Source of the DNA: an uncultured Clostridia bacterium | GTDB lineage: Bacteria; Bacillota; Clostridia; Christensenellales; Pumilibacteraceae | Reading direction: 5' to 3' | Length of the DNA: 21,679 nt | NCBI GenBank assembly: GCA_947385185.1 | Contig: CANDJX010000009.1 | Span: forward strand, 1 to 21,679 | Shown: piece by piece, positions 7,163-14,253 of the stretch | How positions within the stretch are numbered: position 1 is the first letter of the stretch | Layout of the letters: each line of letters begins with the position of its first letter | Made by a program: the position numbers and the translations under genes | Notes under the pieces: generated by a model | Told to the model about the DNA's origin: nothing | The model's database searches: none | What the model saw: the letters and a program-made list of their open reading frames with translations, nothing else

Positions 7163-7186
7163 AAAGCAGGGAAGTCCCTGCTTTTT
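7161..7186. terminator. Bidirectional terminator between yoeB and rep
   Basis: AAAAAGCAGGGA and TCCCTGCTTTTT form a perfect stem with a very short loop. T runs are present in both directions, so it can end both the rightward toxin transcript and the leftward rep transcript. Confidence 0.9.
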
Positions 7187-7191
7187 GTTTA

Positions 7192-8250
7192 CTAGAACAA
7201 TGAAATAATACTTTCGTCGGTGACGAGCTTAAGCCTGTACTTCGGTACGGGCATTATTTCTATGCCTTCATCGGTCAGTAGTTCTATGTTAATCGGACTC
7301 TTTTCCGGCTTCTCTTTCATTTCGCCTATTATAGGCTCATGCTTGCTTCCTTCCGGGAAACGTCGGAACACTATCATGCGGTCGTTCTCTTTGTGTAGCT
7401 CGAAACCGTTAACTCTTGCAAACTCCCGTACTTCCTTTTCGGTCAGTACGTCGTCGAGTACCGTTTGTACGCATATCTCGAGGTTTCGCGTATGGTAATA
7501 TCTTTGCGCGCTGTAATTACTTACTTCCCGGCACATCTTTACGCTGTCGCCCGATCTTGCGCGGTACTTGGATACGTATTTCGTCAGATAATTGACTACG
7601 CGCGCGTTGTCCGATCCGTCTTTCGGAAGATATGCTACGGTGGAGAGTCCGAACGGCCACGCCCGCGGCGTCAGTATGTACAATGGCGCGCCGCTTTTAC
7701 TGTATATCTGACTTCCGTCCTTATCCAAGTATGGAATAGTAGGAAAGCGCAATCCACTTGCAAGGATATGGAAATGCAACGCTCTTGCGCCGAATTCATC
7801 TCTTTTCCTGTGGTATTCCCAGACGGCAAGCATTTTGCAGTCGGGAAACGTCCTTTTGCAATAACGTTCGAATTCACGCCATTTTTCTTTACATTCTATT
7901 TCGTCGTATCTGTTTACCATTTTCGGATCGAAAGTCAGAGTAATGAACTGTTCCCATATATTTGCCATAGCGTACAGTATAATTTTCTTCGTCGCGCGCT
8001 TGCCGCACTTACGCAGCATTAGATCTTGTTTGATCAGATCCACCGGACAGCGCGGAATCCAACAACCTACCTCTTCGTCACGAAAGAATTTCCGTAAGTG
8101 CGCTTCACGGTCGGTTACTTCAAGCGGGATCTTAAAAGGTCGCTTATACATTACTATCTCGCCGTAGCACGTAGGGGACATAGTGCATATACAATTCCGA
8201 TCGACGTATGTATCATGCTTCTTATTCGCTTTTATTGTGTTTTCACCCAT
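7192..8250 (-). CDS. Rolling-circle replication initiator (HUH endonuclease, Rep)
   Basis: 352 aa. Rep motif 1 is FITLTFDP (102-109). The HUH metal-binding motif is HFH within ALHFHILA (159-161). Motif 3 is NYLTKYVSKY, with candidate catalytic tyrosines Y221 and Y225. Such proteins nick the double-strand origin, bind the 5' end covalently and drive rolling-circle replication of small ssDNA phages and plasmids. The start follows AAGGAGT. The upstream 400-bp gap carries a terminator and large hairpins and is the most likely origin. Together with the Zot-like ATPase this identifies the element as inovirus-like. Confidence 0.93.
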   Translation of the reverse strand: MGENTIKANKKHDTYVDRNCICTMSPTCYGEIVMYKRPFKIPLEVTDREAHLRKFFRDEEVGCWIPRCPVDLIKQDLMLRKCGKRATKKIILYAMANIWEQFITLTFDPKMVNRYDEIECKEKWREFERYCKRTFPDCKMLAVWEYHRKRDEFGARALHFHILASGLRFPTIPYLDKDGSQIYSKSGAPLYILTPRAWPFGLSTVAYLPKDGSDNARVVNYLTKYVSKYRARSGDSVKMCREVSNYSAQRYYHTRNLEICVQTVLDDVLTEKEVREFARVNGFELHKENDRMIVFRRFPEGSKHEPIIGEMKEKPEKSPINIELLTDEGIEIMPVPKYRLKLVTDESIISLF

Positions 8251-8264
8251 ATTGACTCCTTAAG

Positions 8265-8294
8265 GTAATAAAAGCTCTTGACCCCTGTTATTAC
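8265..8294. promoter_or_regulatory. Inverted repeat just upstream of rep
   Basis: GTAATAA (8265-8271) and TTATTAC (8288-8294) pair perfectly across 16 bases and lie immediately before the rep ribosome site. They may be a Rep autoregulatory site or may fold the rep mRNA leader. No consensus promoter was found here. Confidence 0.4.
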
Positions 8295-8302
8295 AGAGTT
8301 CT

Positions 8303-8336
8303 TGTGACAAAAATGCGACCATTATCAAGCGGTCGC
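8303..8336 (-). terminator. Terminator upstream of rep
   Basis: On the minus strand, GCGACC-GCTTGATAAT-GGTCGC is followed by ATTTTTGT. It would end transcripts arriving from the Zot/142-aa operon and separate them from rep, or define the 3' end of an RNA made from the GC-rich gap. Confidence 0.75.
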
Positions 8337-8651
8337 TCAATAAGCCTACTTTTTCGATTGGCTGCGCCGTAACTTCTACACCGTCCGCTCGGTCGCGCCG
8401 CCGATCGAGTCAGCAGGTACGTACGGCAAGCCGCGCCGGGCGTTGCCTCGGTCGCCGTCTTGCCGCACGTATCTGCCGGCTTTCGTATACGCGGCTTACG
8501 CCGCTTGTTGCTTTTTTGTCTCCGGCTCGTGCGTCGGCAGGAATATCCGGGCTTCGCCCGGTGACGGTTCGGGGAAAGGTCAGAGCAGTTGCTCCGGTCG
8601 CTATCCCTTACGCGACGTTGTCCCCGCGTGAGCTTCTGCCGGGGCGGGTGG
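8337..8651. other. ORF-free GC-rich structured region (probable phage origin/packaging region)
   Basis: There is no ATG on either strand across about 310 bases, and the stretch is visibly richer in G and C than its neighbours. It holds several hairpins: a large one at 8413-8476, GCGGC-TTAC-GCCGC (8491-8504) and CCGGGC-TTC-GCCCGG (8547-8561). The heptamer CGGTCGC occurs at 8390, 8449 and 8595, and again at 8330 inside the adjacent terminator. Known inoviruses keep their origins and packaging signal in one such intergenic region beside rep. A structured RNA ending at the 8303-8336 terminator is the main alternative. Confidence 0.6.
8413..8476. repeat. Large inverted repeat (18-bp arms)
   Basis: The arms at 8413-8430 and 8459-8476 agree at 16 of 18 positions when one is reverse-complemented. 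The two differences include one G-T wobble. The 28-base loop is itself GC-rich. It is the strongest hairpin of the phage-like region and a candidate packaging signal or replication origin. Confidence 0.75.
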
Positions 8652-9080
8652 CTATTCCTGCCGTCCCTCTTCGTCGGTTTCCCGCACCTCGGGTGGCGAT
8701 GTAACGGGTCCCTCGACTGTCGGCTCTGTTGTCGCTCCGTCGCCGTACTGCGCTTTGTACGCGTCTTCCTGCGCCTTCAGCCATGCCCGAAACTCCGCGC
8801 TTAAGTCTTTTAACCGGACCTTTGCCGTCTTGTTCTTGAACACGAAGAAGCGACGCGGGATCTTTACTCCGTGTCTGACCTTAGCCGCAAAAAACTCCTG
8901 CTTGAACTCGATGTCGTTTTTCATGTCGAGTAATTCGAGTTCGCCTTTATACTTTTCAAAGAGCTGCTTCGTGATGTAATTGACGATCTTCTCGTCGAGG
9001 AATTCCGAGTTCTCGTAAACCCTGCCGAGGAGCTCGAAGTATTCTTCGTTCAATTCTCTTAACTTATCTGTTTTGATCAT
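8652..9080 (-). CDS. Hypothetical phage protein after the Zot-like gene (142 aa)
   Basis: Soluble, helical and charged in its first 110 residues (EEYFELLGRVYENSEFLDEK), with a short basic stretch around residues 73-85 (KIPRRFFVFKNK) and a low-complexity Thr/Glu/Pro tail. Its ATG overlaps the Zot-like stop as ATGA, indicating coupled synthesis and perhaps a partner role in assembly. It has no membrane segment and no recognised family. The ribosome site is AGGAGT. Confidence 0.68.
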   Translation of the reverse strand: MIKTDKLRELNEEYFELLGRVYENSEFLDEKIVNYITKQLFEKYKGELELLDMKNDIEFKQEFFAAKVRHGVKIPRRFFVFKNKTAKVRLKDLSAEFRAWLKAQEDAYKAQYGDGATTEPTVEGPVTSPPEVRETDEEGRQE

Positions 9081-9883
9081 GTCTTTTTACTCCTGTATGT
9101 CTGAGGTTCGCTTAAGTCGTAGAACGCGCGCAGGCGTTCATCGGTAATGCTTCTGCAGATCTCCGGCGGAACGTGGTCGTACAGCTCGATGTCGCCGCTC
9201 TCCGGCAGAAACTTGTCGAAATAAGAAAAACTGTCATAGCACCGGAAGATGTTGCCCCGGTTCGTATACGTCGTTTCTTCGTAGTTCGCTTCGCCCGTAC
9301 TTTGGTACCGTTCGACGTCTTTCCAGTTCGACCACTCACGGCACGTCCACGTCGATGAAGTGATCAATCCGGCGAAGTTCCGCTCGTGCTCGAGTCCGGT
9401 TATCTCGACAAAGTGTTCGCACAGTTCCCGGATATTCGCGTCGATCAGGATCGGACGTTGCACGTCCATGTAAAGCTCAAGCCCGAAATGTCTATGCATT
9501 TCATAGAACCGGGACACCCAGTCGGGAAAGCTGTTGGACTTCCGGCTGTAGTAGTACCGTTGCGCTTCGCTCAGGAAGATTACCGACCCGGGCGGAACGT
9601 ACATCACTTCTTGCGTATCGTTCGGAAGTCCTAAGTAATACCCGTTCATAAAATACGGCGAGAAGTACTTTTCGTACCCGATCTTGAAGCGCATGGGGAA
9701 ATCGGAGAAGATCGGAACGCGATCGGGATAAAAGAAGTCATAACCCTCGGCGTTGGCGGCGTCGATACGAGCCATGCAGGAACGCAAAAGCTCTCTACCC
9801 CTTGTGAGGTAAAGATCCTTTGCGAAATGGACTTGTTTACAGCTCTTGCCCTTACCGGGAGCGCCGAAGATTATATGTATCAT
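9077..9883 (-). CDS. Zot/pI-like assembly ATPase
   Basis: 268 aa. The Walker A motif GAPGKGKS is at residues 7-14. A Walker B-like strand VIFLSEAQ at 101-108 has the Zot-type EAQ but Ser instead of Asp. The following HFGLELYMDVQRP (132-144) matches the conserved sensor region of Zot family members. In filamentous phages this ATPase drives virion assembly and export at the membrane. Classical pI/Zot proteins have a membrane helix after the ATPase domain. None is visible here, so it must attach through a partner or lack an anchor. It lies directly upstream of the 142-aa gene, with ATGA overlap. Confidence 0.87.
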   Translation of the reverse strand: MIHIIFGAPGKGKSCKQVHFAKDLYLTRGRELLRSCMARIDAANAEGYDFFYPDRVPIFSDFPMRFKIGYEKYFSPYFMNGYYLGLPNDTQEVMYVPPGSVIFLSEAQRYYYSRKSNSFPDWVSRFYEMHRHFGLELYMDVQRPILIDANIRELCEHFVEITGLEHERNFAGLITSSTWTCREWSNWKDVERYQSTGEANYEETTYTNRGNIFRCYDSFSYFDKFLPESGDIELYDHVPPEICRSITDERLRAFYDLSEPQTYRSKKT

Positions 9884-9902
9884 TCTTCGTAAACCTCTTG
9901 AC

Positions 9903-10109
9903 TTAATAAAAAGCGCTGATTATATCGTCAAAGACTTTTTCACGTTCGGCACTATTGAAAACATATCCGGCTTTTTCCTGACGGAGAATACAAGTCCCAT
10001 GATAAAGCCTTTTTTGTTCTTCACCACGTTTTATGGCGCGTATCATTAAAGCCTTATGTGCGGCATTACTTGCCTGCAAGCTACGTTGCTGTTTAGTTTT
10101 CTTTTTCAT
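9903..10109 (-). CDS. Small basic phage protein (68 aa)
   Basis: Starts MKKKTKQQRSLQASNAAHK and is very basic in the first 35 residues, with a helical acidic end (SAEREKVFDDIISAF). No family was recognised; a small DNA-binding or regulatory protein is possible. The ribosome site AAAGGAAGG is good. The Zot-like gene starts 19 bases downstream. The leader of this gene lies opposite the plus-strand RNA at about 10180-10255, so it could be a target of antisense control. Confidence 0.66.
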   Translation of the reverse strand: MKKKTKQQRSLQASNAAHKALMIRAIKRGEEQKRLYHGTCILRQEKAGYVFNSAEREKVFDDIISAFY

Positions 10110-10144
10110 AATTTTACCTTCCTTTAATTATTTTTTAGAATCGT

Positions 10145-10173
10145 TTGACTTTTATCTTTTTTTACGTTATACT
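10145..10173 (+). promoter_or_regulatory. Plus-strand promoter antisense to the phage operon
   Basis: TTGACT (10145-10150), exactly 17 bases, TATACT (10168-10173). It points away from the surrounding minus-strand genes. No plus-strand coding gene follows, but a terminator does, about 70 bases later. Confidence 0.7.
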
Positions 10174-10179
10174 ATCCAC

Positions 10180-10255
10180 GAAGAAGCCAAGAAGCCTTTA
10201 AGGTGGACATTGCGAGAAGATAATGCCTCTTGCGGACGGCTTCTTTTATTTTACT
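10180..10255 (+). ncRNA. Putative antisense small RNA of about 75 nt
   Basis: The expected start (about 10180) is followed immediately by two tandem AAGAAGCC copies (10181-10188 and 10189-10196). GGCTTCTT plus TTATTTT (10238-10252) closes the RNA as an intrinsic terminator. Either copy can pair with the 3' arm, so two alternative stems compete. An inner hairpin GCGAGA/TCTTGC (one G-U) lies between. The RNA is fully complementary to the minus-strand mRNA between the 134-aa and 68-aa genes. Small countertranscribed RNAs control copy number in many rolling-circle replicons; here the target would be the leader of the 68-aa/Zot segment. Confidence 0.6.
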
Positions 10256-10655
10256 TCTTTTTCGGATACTTCCACGGCAACGGCAATTCCTCGAAATTTT
10301 CTTTGTCATCATGCCGTACACGTTTACCGATATGCATAGGTTTCGGATCTTTAGGGTTTGGATTAGGATAAACCTTTTCATTAGTCCGTCCGCCATCCCG
10401 TTCGCTATGCATAACTTTGCGATAACGATATTCTTCTACCTCTCTGGCTTTTCCGTTACTATCTGTTTTAACACCGTTCTGTTCACCTACTATTAAAGCC
10501 GGGTGTTTAGATTTCTTATAGTATCTGAAATGCGGATAAGGCGCTTCAACACGTTCGATCTTTCGAGCGTCTTTTTTATTTTTCTCGGCTTTTTTCGCAT
10601 AGCTCCGGCGTATGGCTTTCTTCTGCGCTTCACTCTTACAATGAAATTTCGCCAT
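10251..10655 (-). CDS. Basic phage protein (134 aa), complete copy
   Basis: Starts MAKFHCKSEAQKKAIRR. It is very rich in Lys/Arg, with a Tyr/Pro/His-containing middle (APYPHFRYYKK) and a Pro/Asn/Lys C-terminal part. It has no membrane helix and no recognised family. It begins one base after the stop of the adsorption-like gene, with GGGAGA as ribosome site lying inside that gene's end. A second copy begins at 82, after the other adsorption-like gene, so the pair is inherited as a unit. Confidence 0.75.
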   Translation of the reverse strand: MAKFHCKSEAQKKAIRRSYAKKAEKNKKDARKIERVEAPYPHFRYYKKSKHPALIVGEQNGVKTDSNGKAREVEEYRYRKVMHSERDGGRTNEKVYPNPNPKDPKPMHIGKRVRHDDKENFEELPLPWKYPKKK

Positions 10656-10818
10656 GTTATTTCTCCCGGTTACGTATCCTGTTTACAAGCCATGCCACGA
10701 ACTTAAACGGCGCGGTTATGATCCATACGACCGCCTTTATGATCCACTTCAGAAGCCATATTATGAGCTTCAGCAGATACGGCAACAACGCTATAACCAC
10801 CGGCAACAGAATTATTAC
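10574..10818. repeat. Long direct repeat with 1-245
   Basis: The window start (1-245) and 10574-10818 are nearly the same over about 245 bases. They cover the first codons of the 134-aa-type gene and the C-terminal code of the adsorption-like gene. The spacing is 10,573 bp. Similarity falls sharply further into the ectodomain code. Confidence 0.85.
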
Positions 10819-12603
10819 CGCAACGGCTATAATAAGAATAATAGCCCAAAGCGGTAAACCGTCGTCGACAGGATCAAAGTCCGGGGGCGGAGCTATATCG
10901 GATATAACGTCTATGGGCGACGATACAGCCGGAATAACCGTATACACGCCGTCACGGCAGAACGTTACGTCTATTATGTCGAAATCGAGGAATACGTTTT
11001 CAAAGGCTAAATATGCGTTTTTATCAAGCTCGCTCGTTACGTCGATACCGAAAAGCGCTTTGGTATTTTCGACGTTGTATGCCTGTACCGAATAGTAATC
11101 CGTCAAGGCGAATCGGAATAAATACACCGTTTCGTCTTTTTTCTGCGCCGTCTGTACGTACGATATAAAATCGTTCATAAACACATCGTCAATGTACAAT
11201 TTGCCGCTATCCGCCTTCATCGGAACGCTCGTAACCGCCTCGATCGCTTTCGCTTCGGCAAAACTCGACGTGTAGTTACCGAACAATCTGTCCCAAAGCG
11301 AACTGCCTATATTGTAATTACGTAAATCGTACTTGGTGTCCGCACCTATATGTACGTTATTATATCCTGCCGTGCGGTTCGTCCCGACGTCTTCGGTAAA
11401 CAGACTGCGCGAGTATTTATCTACGATCAGATCGGTTTTTCCGACGCTTTGAGTCCTTGCATACGTTAAAAGTTCTTCCGAAGATACGCTCAGATCGTCG
11501 ACGTTTCCGTTGACGTAAAACAACCAATCAAGCTGCGTAAGCCTTTTACCGTTCGGGTGCGCTAACGAACCTTCCGGATAATAATCCGAAAGATTATACC
11601 CGTAATCCGCATATTCCGTACCGTTGTGATCCGATCCGTATCCCGCCGCAAAACCGTATTTTACCGCCGAAGAAAACGTTTTCCCGCTGTCGTAAATGAA
11701 CGATATATCCCGTCCGGTATAACTCTTAAGTCCGTCGTATACGTTCTTATTGCTCGTAACGAATATGGGCTTTGTACGATACTCGTACCACTTCGAATGA
11801 ATTTCGGTAATACTGCCGTACTTAGAAAGCACGCTGTTCGGCACCGAAAAATATACGCTGTTCAGTTGATCCTGATTGCGCGTATTCTCTCCGTTAAACC
11901 CGCCCGGACGATAATATACGCTCTTAACGTAAAGACTCAACGTTTCAAGTTCGGTAACCGCGCATTTAAGCGTACTTTCGACGGTTTCGTCCGTGCCGTA
12001 ACCTTTGGCATAGCCCGTATAAGAATAAGTACAAGATACGCCGTAATCGCTCGACGCAGCTTCGCCCATGATACGTAACTGCAAGCCGGCAAGATCGTAA
12101 CGACGTTTGCCGTAACTCTTACTGTATTCCTTTTGCACCGGAAGAAATTCCGCGGCGTCTTTTACTTTGAACTTATAAAAGAGTTTCTCGTACTCTCCCG
12201 AAGTGCGACCCAGATACTGCAACGATCTGTTTTCGAAATTGCTCGGCTCGCCCTTGTCATTATAACTTACAGCCATGTTTACAAAGTTCACGCCGTCGCG
12301 CGTACTTAACTCTTTACGTTCCGGATTATATACGTACAGATAAAGCCCGTAATTACCTTGCCGGAATACATTATCCGAATAACAATACTCGACAAACTCA
12401 ATGATTGCCATGTCGTTATATTCTGCCTTGATACGTTCTATATCGAGGTCGGCAAGATCGTTTTCGACGGAAGTATTATCGAAATTCTTTTCTCCCGTAG
12501 ACACGGCGAAAACCGCAGGGGTGGAACTCGTCCACCCGACTACGGTCGCCAAGATAAATATAATGAGGAGAAAAAGCAATATGTAACGTCTGTTCTTCAA
12601 CAT
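10657..12603 (-). CDS. Large secreted/membrane-anchored phage protein, adsorption (pIII-like) candidate, copy 2
   Basis: About 648 aa from the ATG at 12603, chosen over the in-frame GTG at 12609 for the AGAGG spacing. A signal peptide ends near PAVFA. The ectodomain is Tyr/Ser/Asp-rich, with segments shared in order with copy 1 (for example VYYRPGG versus TYYRPEG) but otherwise much diverged. The last 67 residues repeat the membrane-plus-amphipathic Trp/Lys helices ending NREK. Conserved ends with a variable centre suggest that export and anchoring are constrained while the exposed part varies, as expected of a receptor-binding protein. The function is inferred. Confidence 0.8.
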   Translation of the reverse strand: MLKNRRYILLFLLIIFILATVVGWTSSTPAVFAVSTGEKNFDNTSVENDLADLDIERIKAEYNDMAIIEFVEYCYSDNVFRQGNYGLYLYVYNPERKELSTRDGVNFVNMAVSYNDKGEPSNFENRSLQYLGRTSGEYEKLFYKFKVKDAAEFLPVQKEYSKSYGKRRYDLAGLQLRIMGEAASSDYGVSCTYSYTGYAKGYGTDETVESTLKCAVTELETLSLYVKSVYYRPGGFNGENTRNQDQLNSVYFSVPNSVLSKYGSITEIHSKWYEYRTKPIFVTSNKNVYDGLKSYTGRDISFIYDSGKTFSSAVKYGFAAGYGSDHNGTEYADYGYNLSDYYPEGSLAHPNGKRLTQLDWLFYVNGNVDDLSVSSEELLTYARTQSVGKTDLIVDKYSRSLFTEDVGTNRTAGYNNVHIGADTKYDLRNYNIGSSLWDRLFGNYTSSFAEAKAIEAVTSVPMKADSGKLYIDDVFMNDFISYVQTAQKKDETVYLFRFALTDYYSVQAYNVENTKALFGIDVTSELDKNAYLAFENVFLDFDIIDVTFCRDGVYTVIPAVSSPIDVISDIAPPPDFDPVDDGLPLWAIILIIAVAVIILLPVVIALLPYLLKLIIWLLKWIIKAVVWIITAPFKFVAWLVNRIRNREK

Positions 12604-12639
12604 ATCCACCTCTTAAAAAACGATATGGTTCGGATCGAG
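12504..12639. repeat. Direct repeat with 1886-2019
   Basis: About 135 bases covering the signal-peptide code of the adsorption-like gene, the junction and the last codons of the preceding 175/194-aa gene are nearly identical in the two modules. A perfect 7-bp hairpin (GGGTGGA-ACTCG-TCCACCC) lies inside both copies, at 1901-1919 and 12519-12537. Confidence 0.85.
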
Positions 12640-13140
12640 TATCATGTTTGTTATTGTAAACAAAACAGATAAACTCATTTTTTCCGACTTAACGATCAAT
12701 TCGAATATGTCCTCCGGTTTTCGAAGCTCATTAAAAACATATACAGAATAACCCGATAGAACAGACGATATGATACTCTCGATACTGCCGAACATAATGA
12801 CGTTATCGGTGATCGTGAACGCTTCAGACATATCTCGTCCGTCGAGATCTTTCCAAGTATACGGCTCGTCCCCGACGGAAAAAGCAAAGTCGTTATTATC
12901 TGTTGCATGCGCCTTGATCGTTATCGTATAATCCGTATCCGATGTTATAATAATCTCGCTGCCGCGCGATAAAATGAATCCGGATGTTCCGTTTTCAATA
13001 TTTTTACCGTTAATGCTAAGGGATAAAGTCGTTTGTTTGTTAAGACCGAACCAGTCGGTAAAATATCCGGTGAGAACGACCCCGGCACCGATCACAATCA
13101 CAGATACAACGACTATGACTATATTACAGATGTTTTTCAT
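12613..13140 (-). CDS. Small N-terminally anchored virion-like protein (175 aa), copy 2
   Basis: A membrane helix in residues 5-27 is followed by YFTDWFG and a beta-rich domain. KDLDGRD and GSEIIITSD are shared with the 194-aa paralogue at 1992-2576. It ends LDPNHIVF, without the proline-rich linker of the paralogue. It begins after GAGGTGA and sits between the 334-aa and adsorption-like genes, the same order as in the left module. The function is unknown; a minor virion protein is inferred. Confidence 0.75.
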   Translation of the reverse strand: MKNICNIVIVVVSVIVIGAGVVLTGYFTDWFGLNKQTTLSLSINGKNIENGTSGFILSRGSEIIITSDTDYTITIKAHATDNNDFAFSVGDEPYTWKDLDGRDMSEAFTITDNVIMFGSIESIISSVLSGYSVYVFNELRKPEDIFELIVKSEKMSLSVLFTITNMILDPNHIVF

Positions 13141-13159
13141 GATTCACCTCAAACGTATG

Positions 13160-14164
13160 TCATAAGACTATTCCTGTTTCCGATAAATTCAAACTATATC
13201 CGGACGAAGCCCAGCTCGTAGGGAAGTATACGTTAAACGACTTGGTCAAAGTTTCTGTTTCACCGCTATAGGTACGAGACATATTCACTCTGACAAAATA
13301 CGAATTTTTAACAAGAACACCGTTATAAATCATACCGCTGTTTTGCCTGAACGCAGTAAAAGCGGACGAAGGCGCTCCGTTTCCTAAGTATAAATACCCG
13401 GCAAAATGCAAAAATGACAATGAATTACCGGAACATGTATATTTAAGATTCTCGTTACTATCCAATAGTTCGAAGCTGTCTACGGTAAAATTATCTCCGA
13501 CCGTTCCGATAGAAACGTCGGGAGATAACGAAACAGTAAAATTATCCAGAGCGTCCTCGAAAGTCTCGCAATTTGTGTATGTCCGAATATTTACAGATGT
13601 ATTATCCGTTATTGCTTTACCGGAAATTTTCAAACCGGCAAATCTACGCAAACAATCGATACGACAAAATGCGGAAGCAAGTGTTTCCGAGCTGTCGGTA
13701 TCCGCGTCGGAATAAGCAACGCATGAAAGCGTAATAGCATGATCGAATATATCTATAAGAGAAACGGTCGTAGATGTGCCTTCGGTTACGGAAAGATTTA
13801 CGCAAGAGGACGCATAATCTTCATTCATATCCGTGGCGGAAAGACTCCATACATAGCGCAAGCCCATTACAACATTAGTTATTGATACGGTAACGCTATT
13901 TGTTGTTCTTTCTGCATTTGCAATAGCGGGAGACATAAGTAGGTTTATTCCTACGGATTCTTCCTGCGTCACTATAAGTTTATTGTTTTCTTCCGGTTCT
14001 GTCTGTTCCGTCTTCTCACCACCGAACCACGTTTCAACGTCCCAGTTCGTGAACCAGCTCGAGAAGCACCCGAGTACTATCGTCGCAATAATCGCCACAA
14101 GTACTATACCGACGATAATCCATTTCACAGCGTCACTGCGCATGTGTCTGTTTAAGTTATTCAT
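13160..14164 (-). CDS. N-terminally anchored Ig-like phage structural protein (334 aa)
   Basis: Basic MNNLNRHMRSDAVKW, a membrane helix, CFSSWFTNWDVETWFG, an acidic linker, then a beta-rich ectodomain ending NLSETGIVL. It is the right-module counterpart of the 346-aa protein: first 50 residues nearly identical, remainder diverged. It is the last phage gene before the tRNA-Thr fragment. The space upstream (14165-14209) is too short and lacks promoter boxes, and a terminator hairpin lies just beyond. In the integrated state the gene therefore probably has no promoter of its own. Role inferred from topology and context. Confidence 0.78.
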   Translation of the reverse strand: MNNLNRHMRSDAVKWIIVGIVLVAIIATIVLGCFSSWFTNWDVETWFGGEKTEQTEPEENNKLIVTQEESVGINLLMSPAIANAERTTNSVTVSITNVVMGLRYVWSLSATDMNEDYASSCVNLSVTEGTSTTVSLIDIFDHAITLSCVAYSDADTDSSETLASAFCRIDCLRRFAGLKISGKAITDNTSVNIRTYTNCETFEDALDNFTVSLSPDVSIGTVGDNFTVDSFELLDSNENLKYTCSGNSLSFLHFAGYLYLGNGAPSSAFTAFRQNSGMIYNGVLVKNSYFVRVNMSRTYSGETETLTKSFNVYFPTSWASSGYSLNLSETGIVL

Positions 14165-14185
14165 AAAAATACTCCTTTTTTCGTT
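13990..14185. repeat. Direct repeat with 4590-4785
   Basis: The start regions of the 334-aa and 346-aa genes, including ribosome site and first about 50 codons, are nearly base-identical. The 375-aa gene start (about 3540-3715) is a third, more diverged copy. Beyond 14185 and 4785 the sequences part, so the phage modules stop matching exactly where the att region begins on the right. Confidence 0.8.
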
Positions 14186-14202
14186 TTTCCCGTCATACCT
14201 GT

Positions 14203-14245
14203 AAAAAAATAGTAGATAATCACAAAAAATAATGATTATCTACTA
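14203..14245 (-). terminator. 13-bp perfect hairpin at the phage/host boundary
   Basis: TAGTAGATAATCA (14210-14222) and TGATTATCTACTA (14233-14245) pair perfectly across ten bases. On the minus strand the stem is followed by a run of T, so it can stop leftward transcription entering from the host. Because it abuts the tRNA fragment it might also serve recombination-protein binding. Confidence 0.65.
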
Positions 14246-14253
14246 TAATACGG

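Noticed and set aside
8337..8651. CRISPR array or tandem repeats in the GC-rich gap
   Set aside because: The repeated heptamer is short and irregularly spaced, with no repeat-spacer unit.
8443..8804. Plus-strand frames of 62-71 aa in the GC-rich gap
   Set aside because: They use non-ATG starts without ribosome sites in a hairpin-rich stretch, and partly overlap the 142-aa gene.
1..14250. Diversity-generating retroelement acting on the variable phage proteins
   Set aside because: No reverse transcriptase and no template/variable repeat pair with A-biased changes was seen. Divergence spans whole ectodomains.
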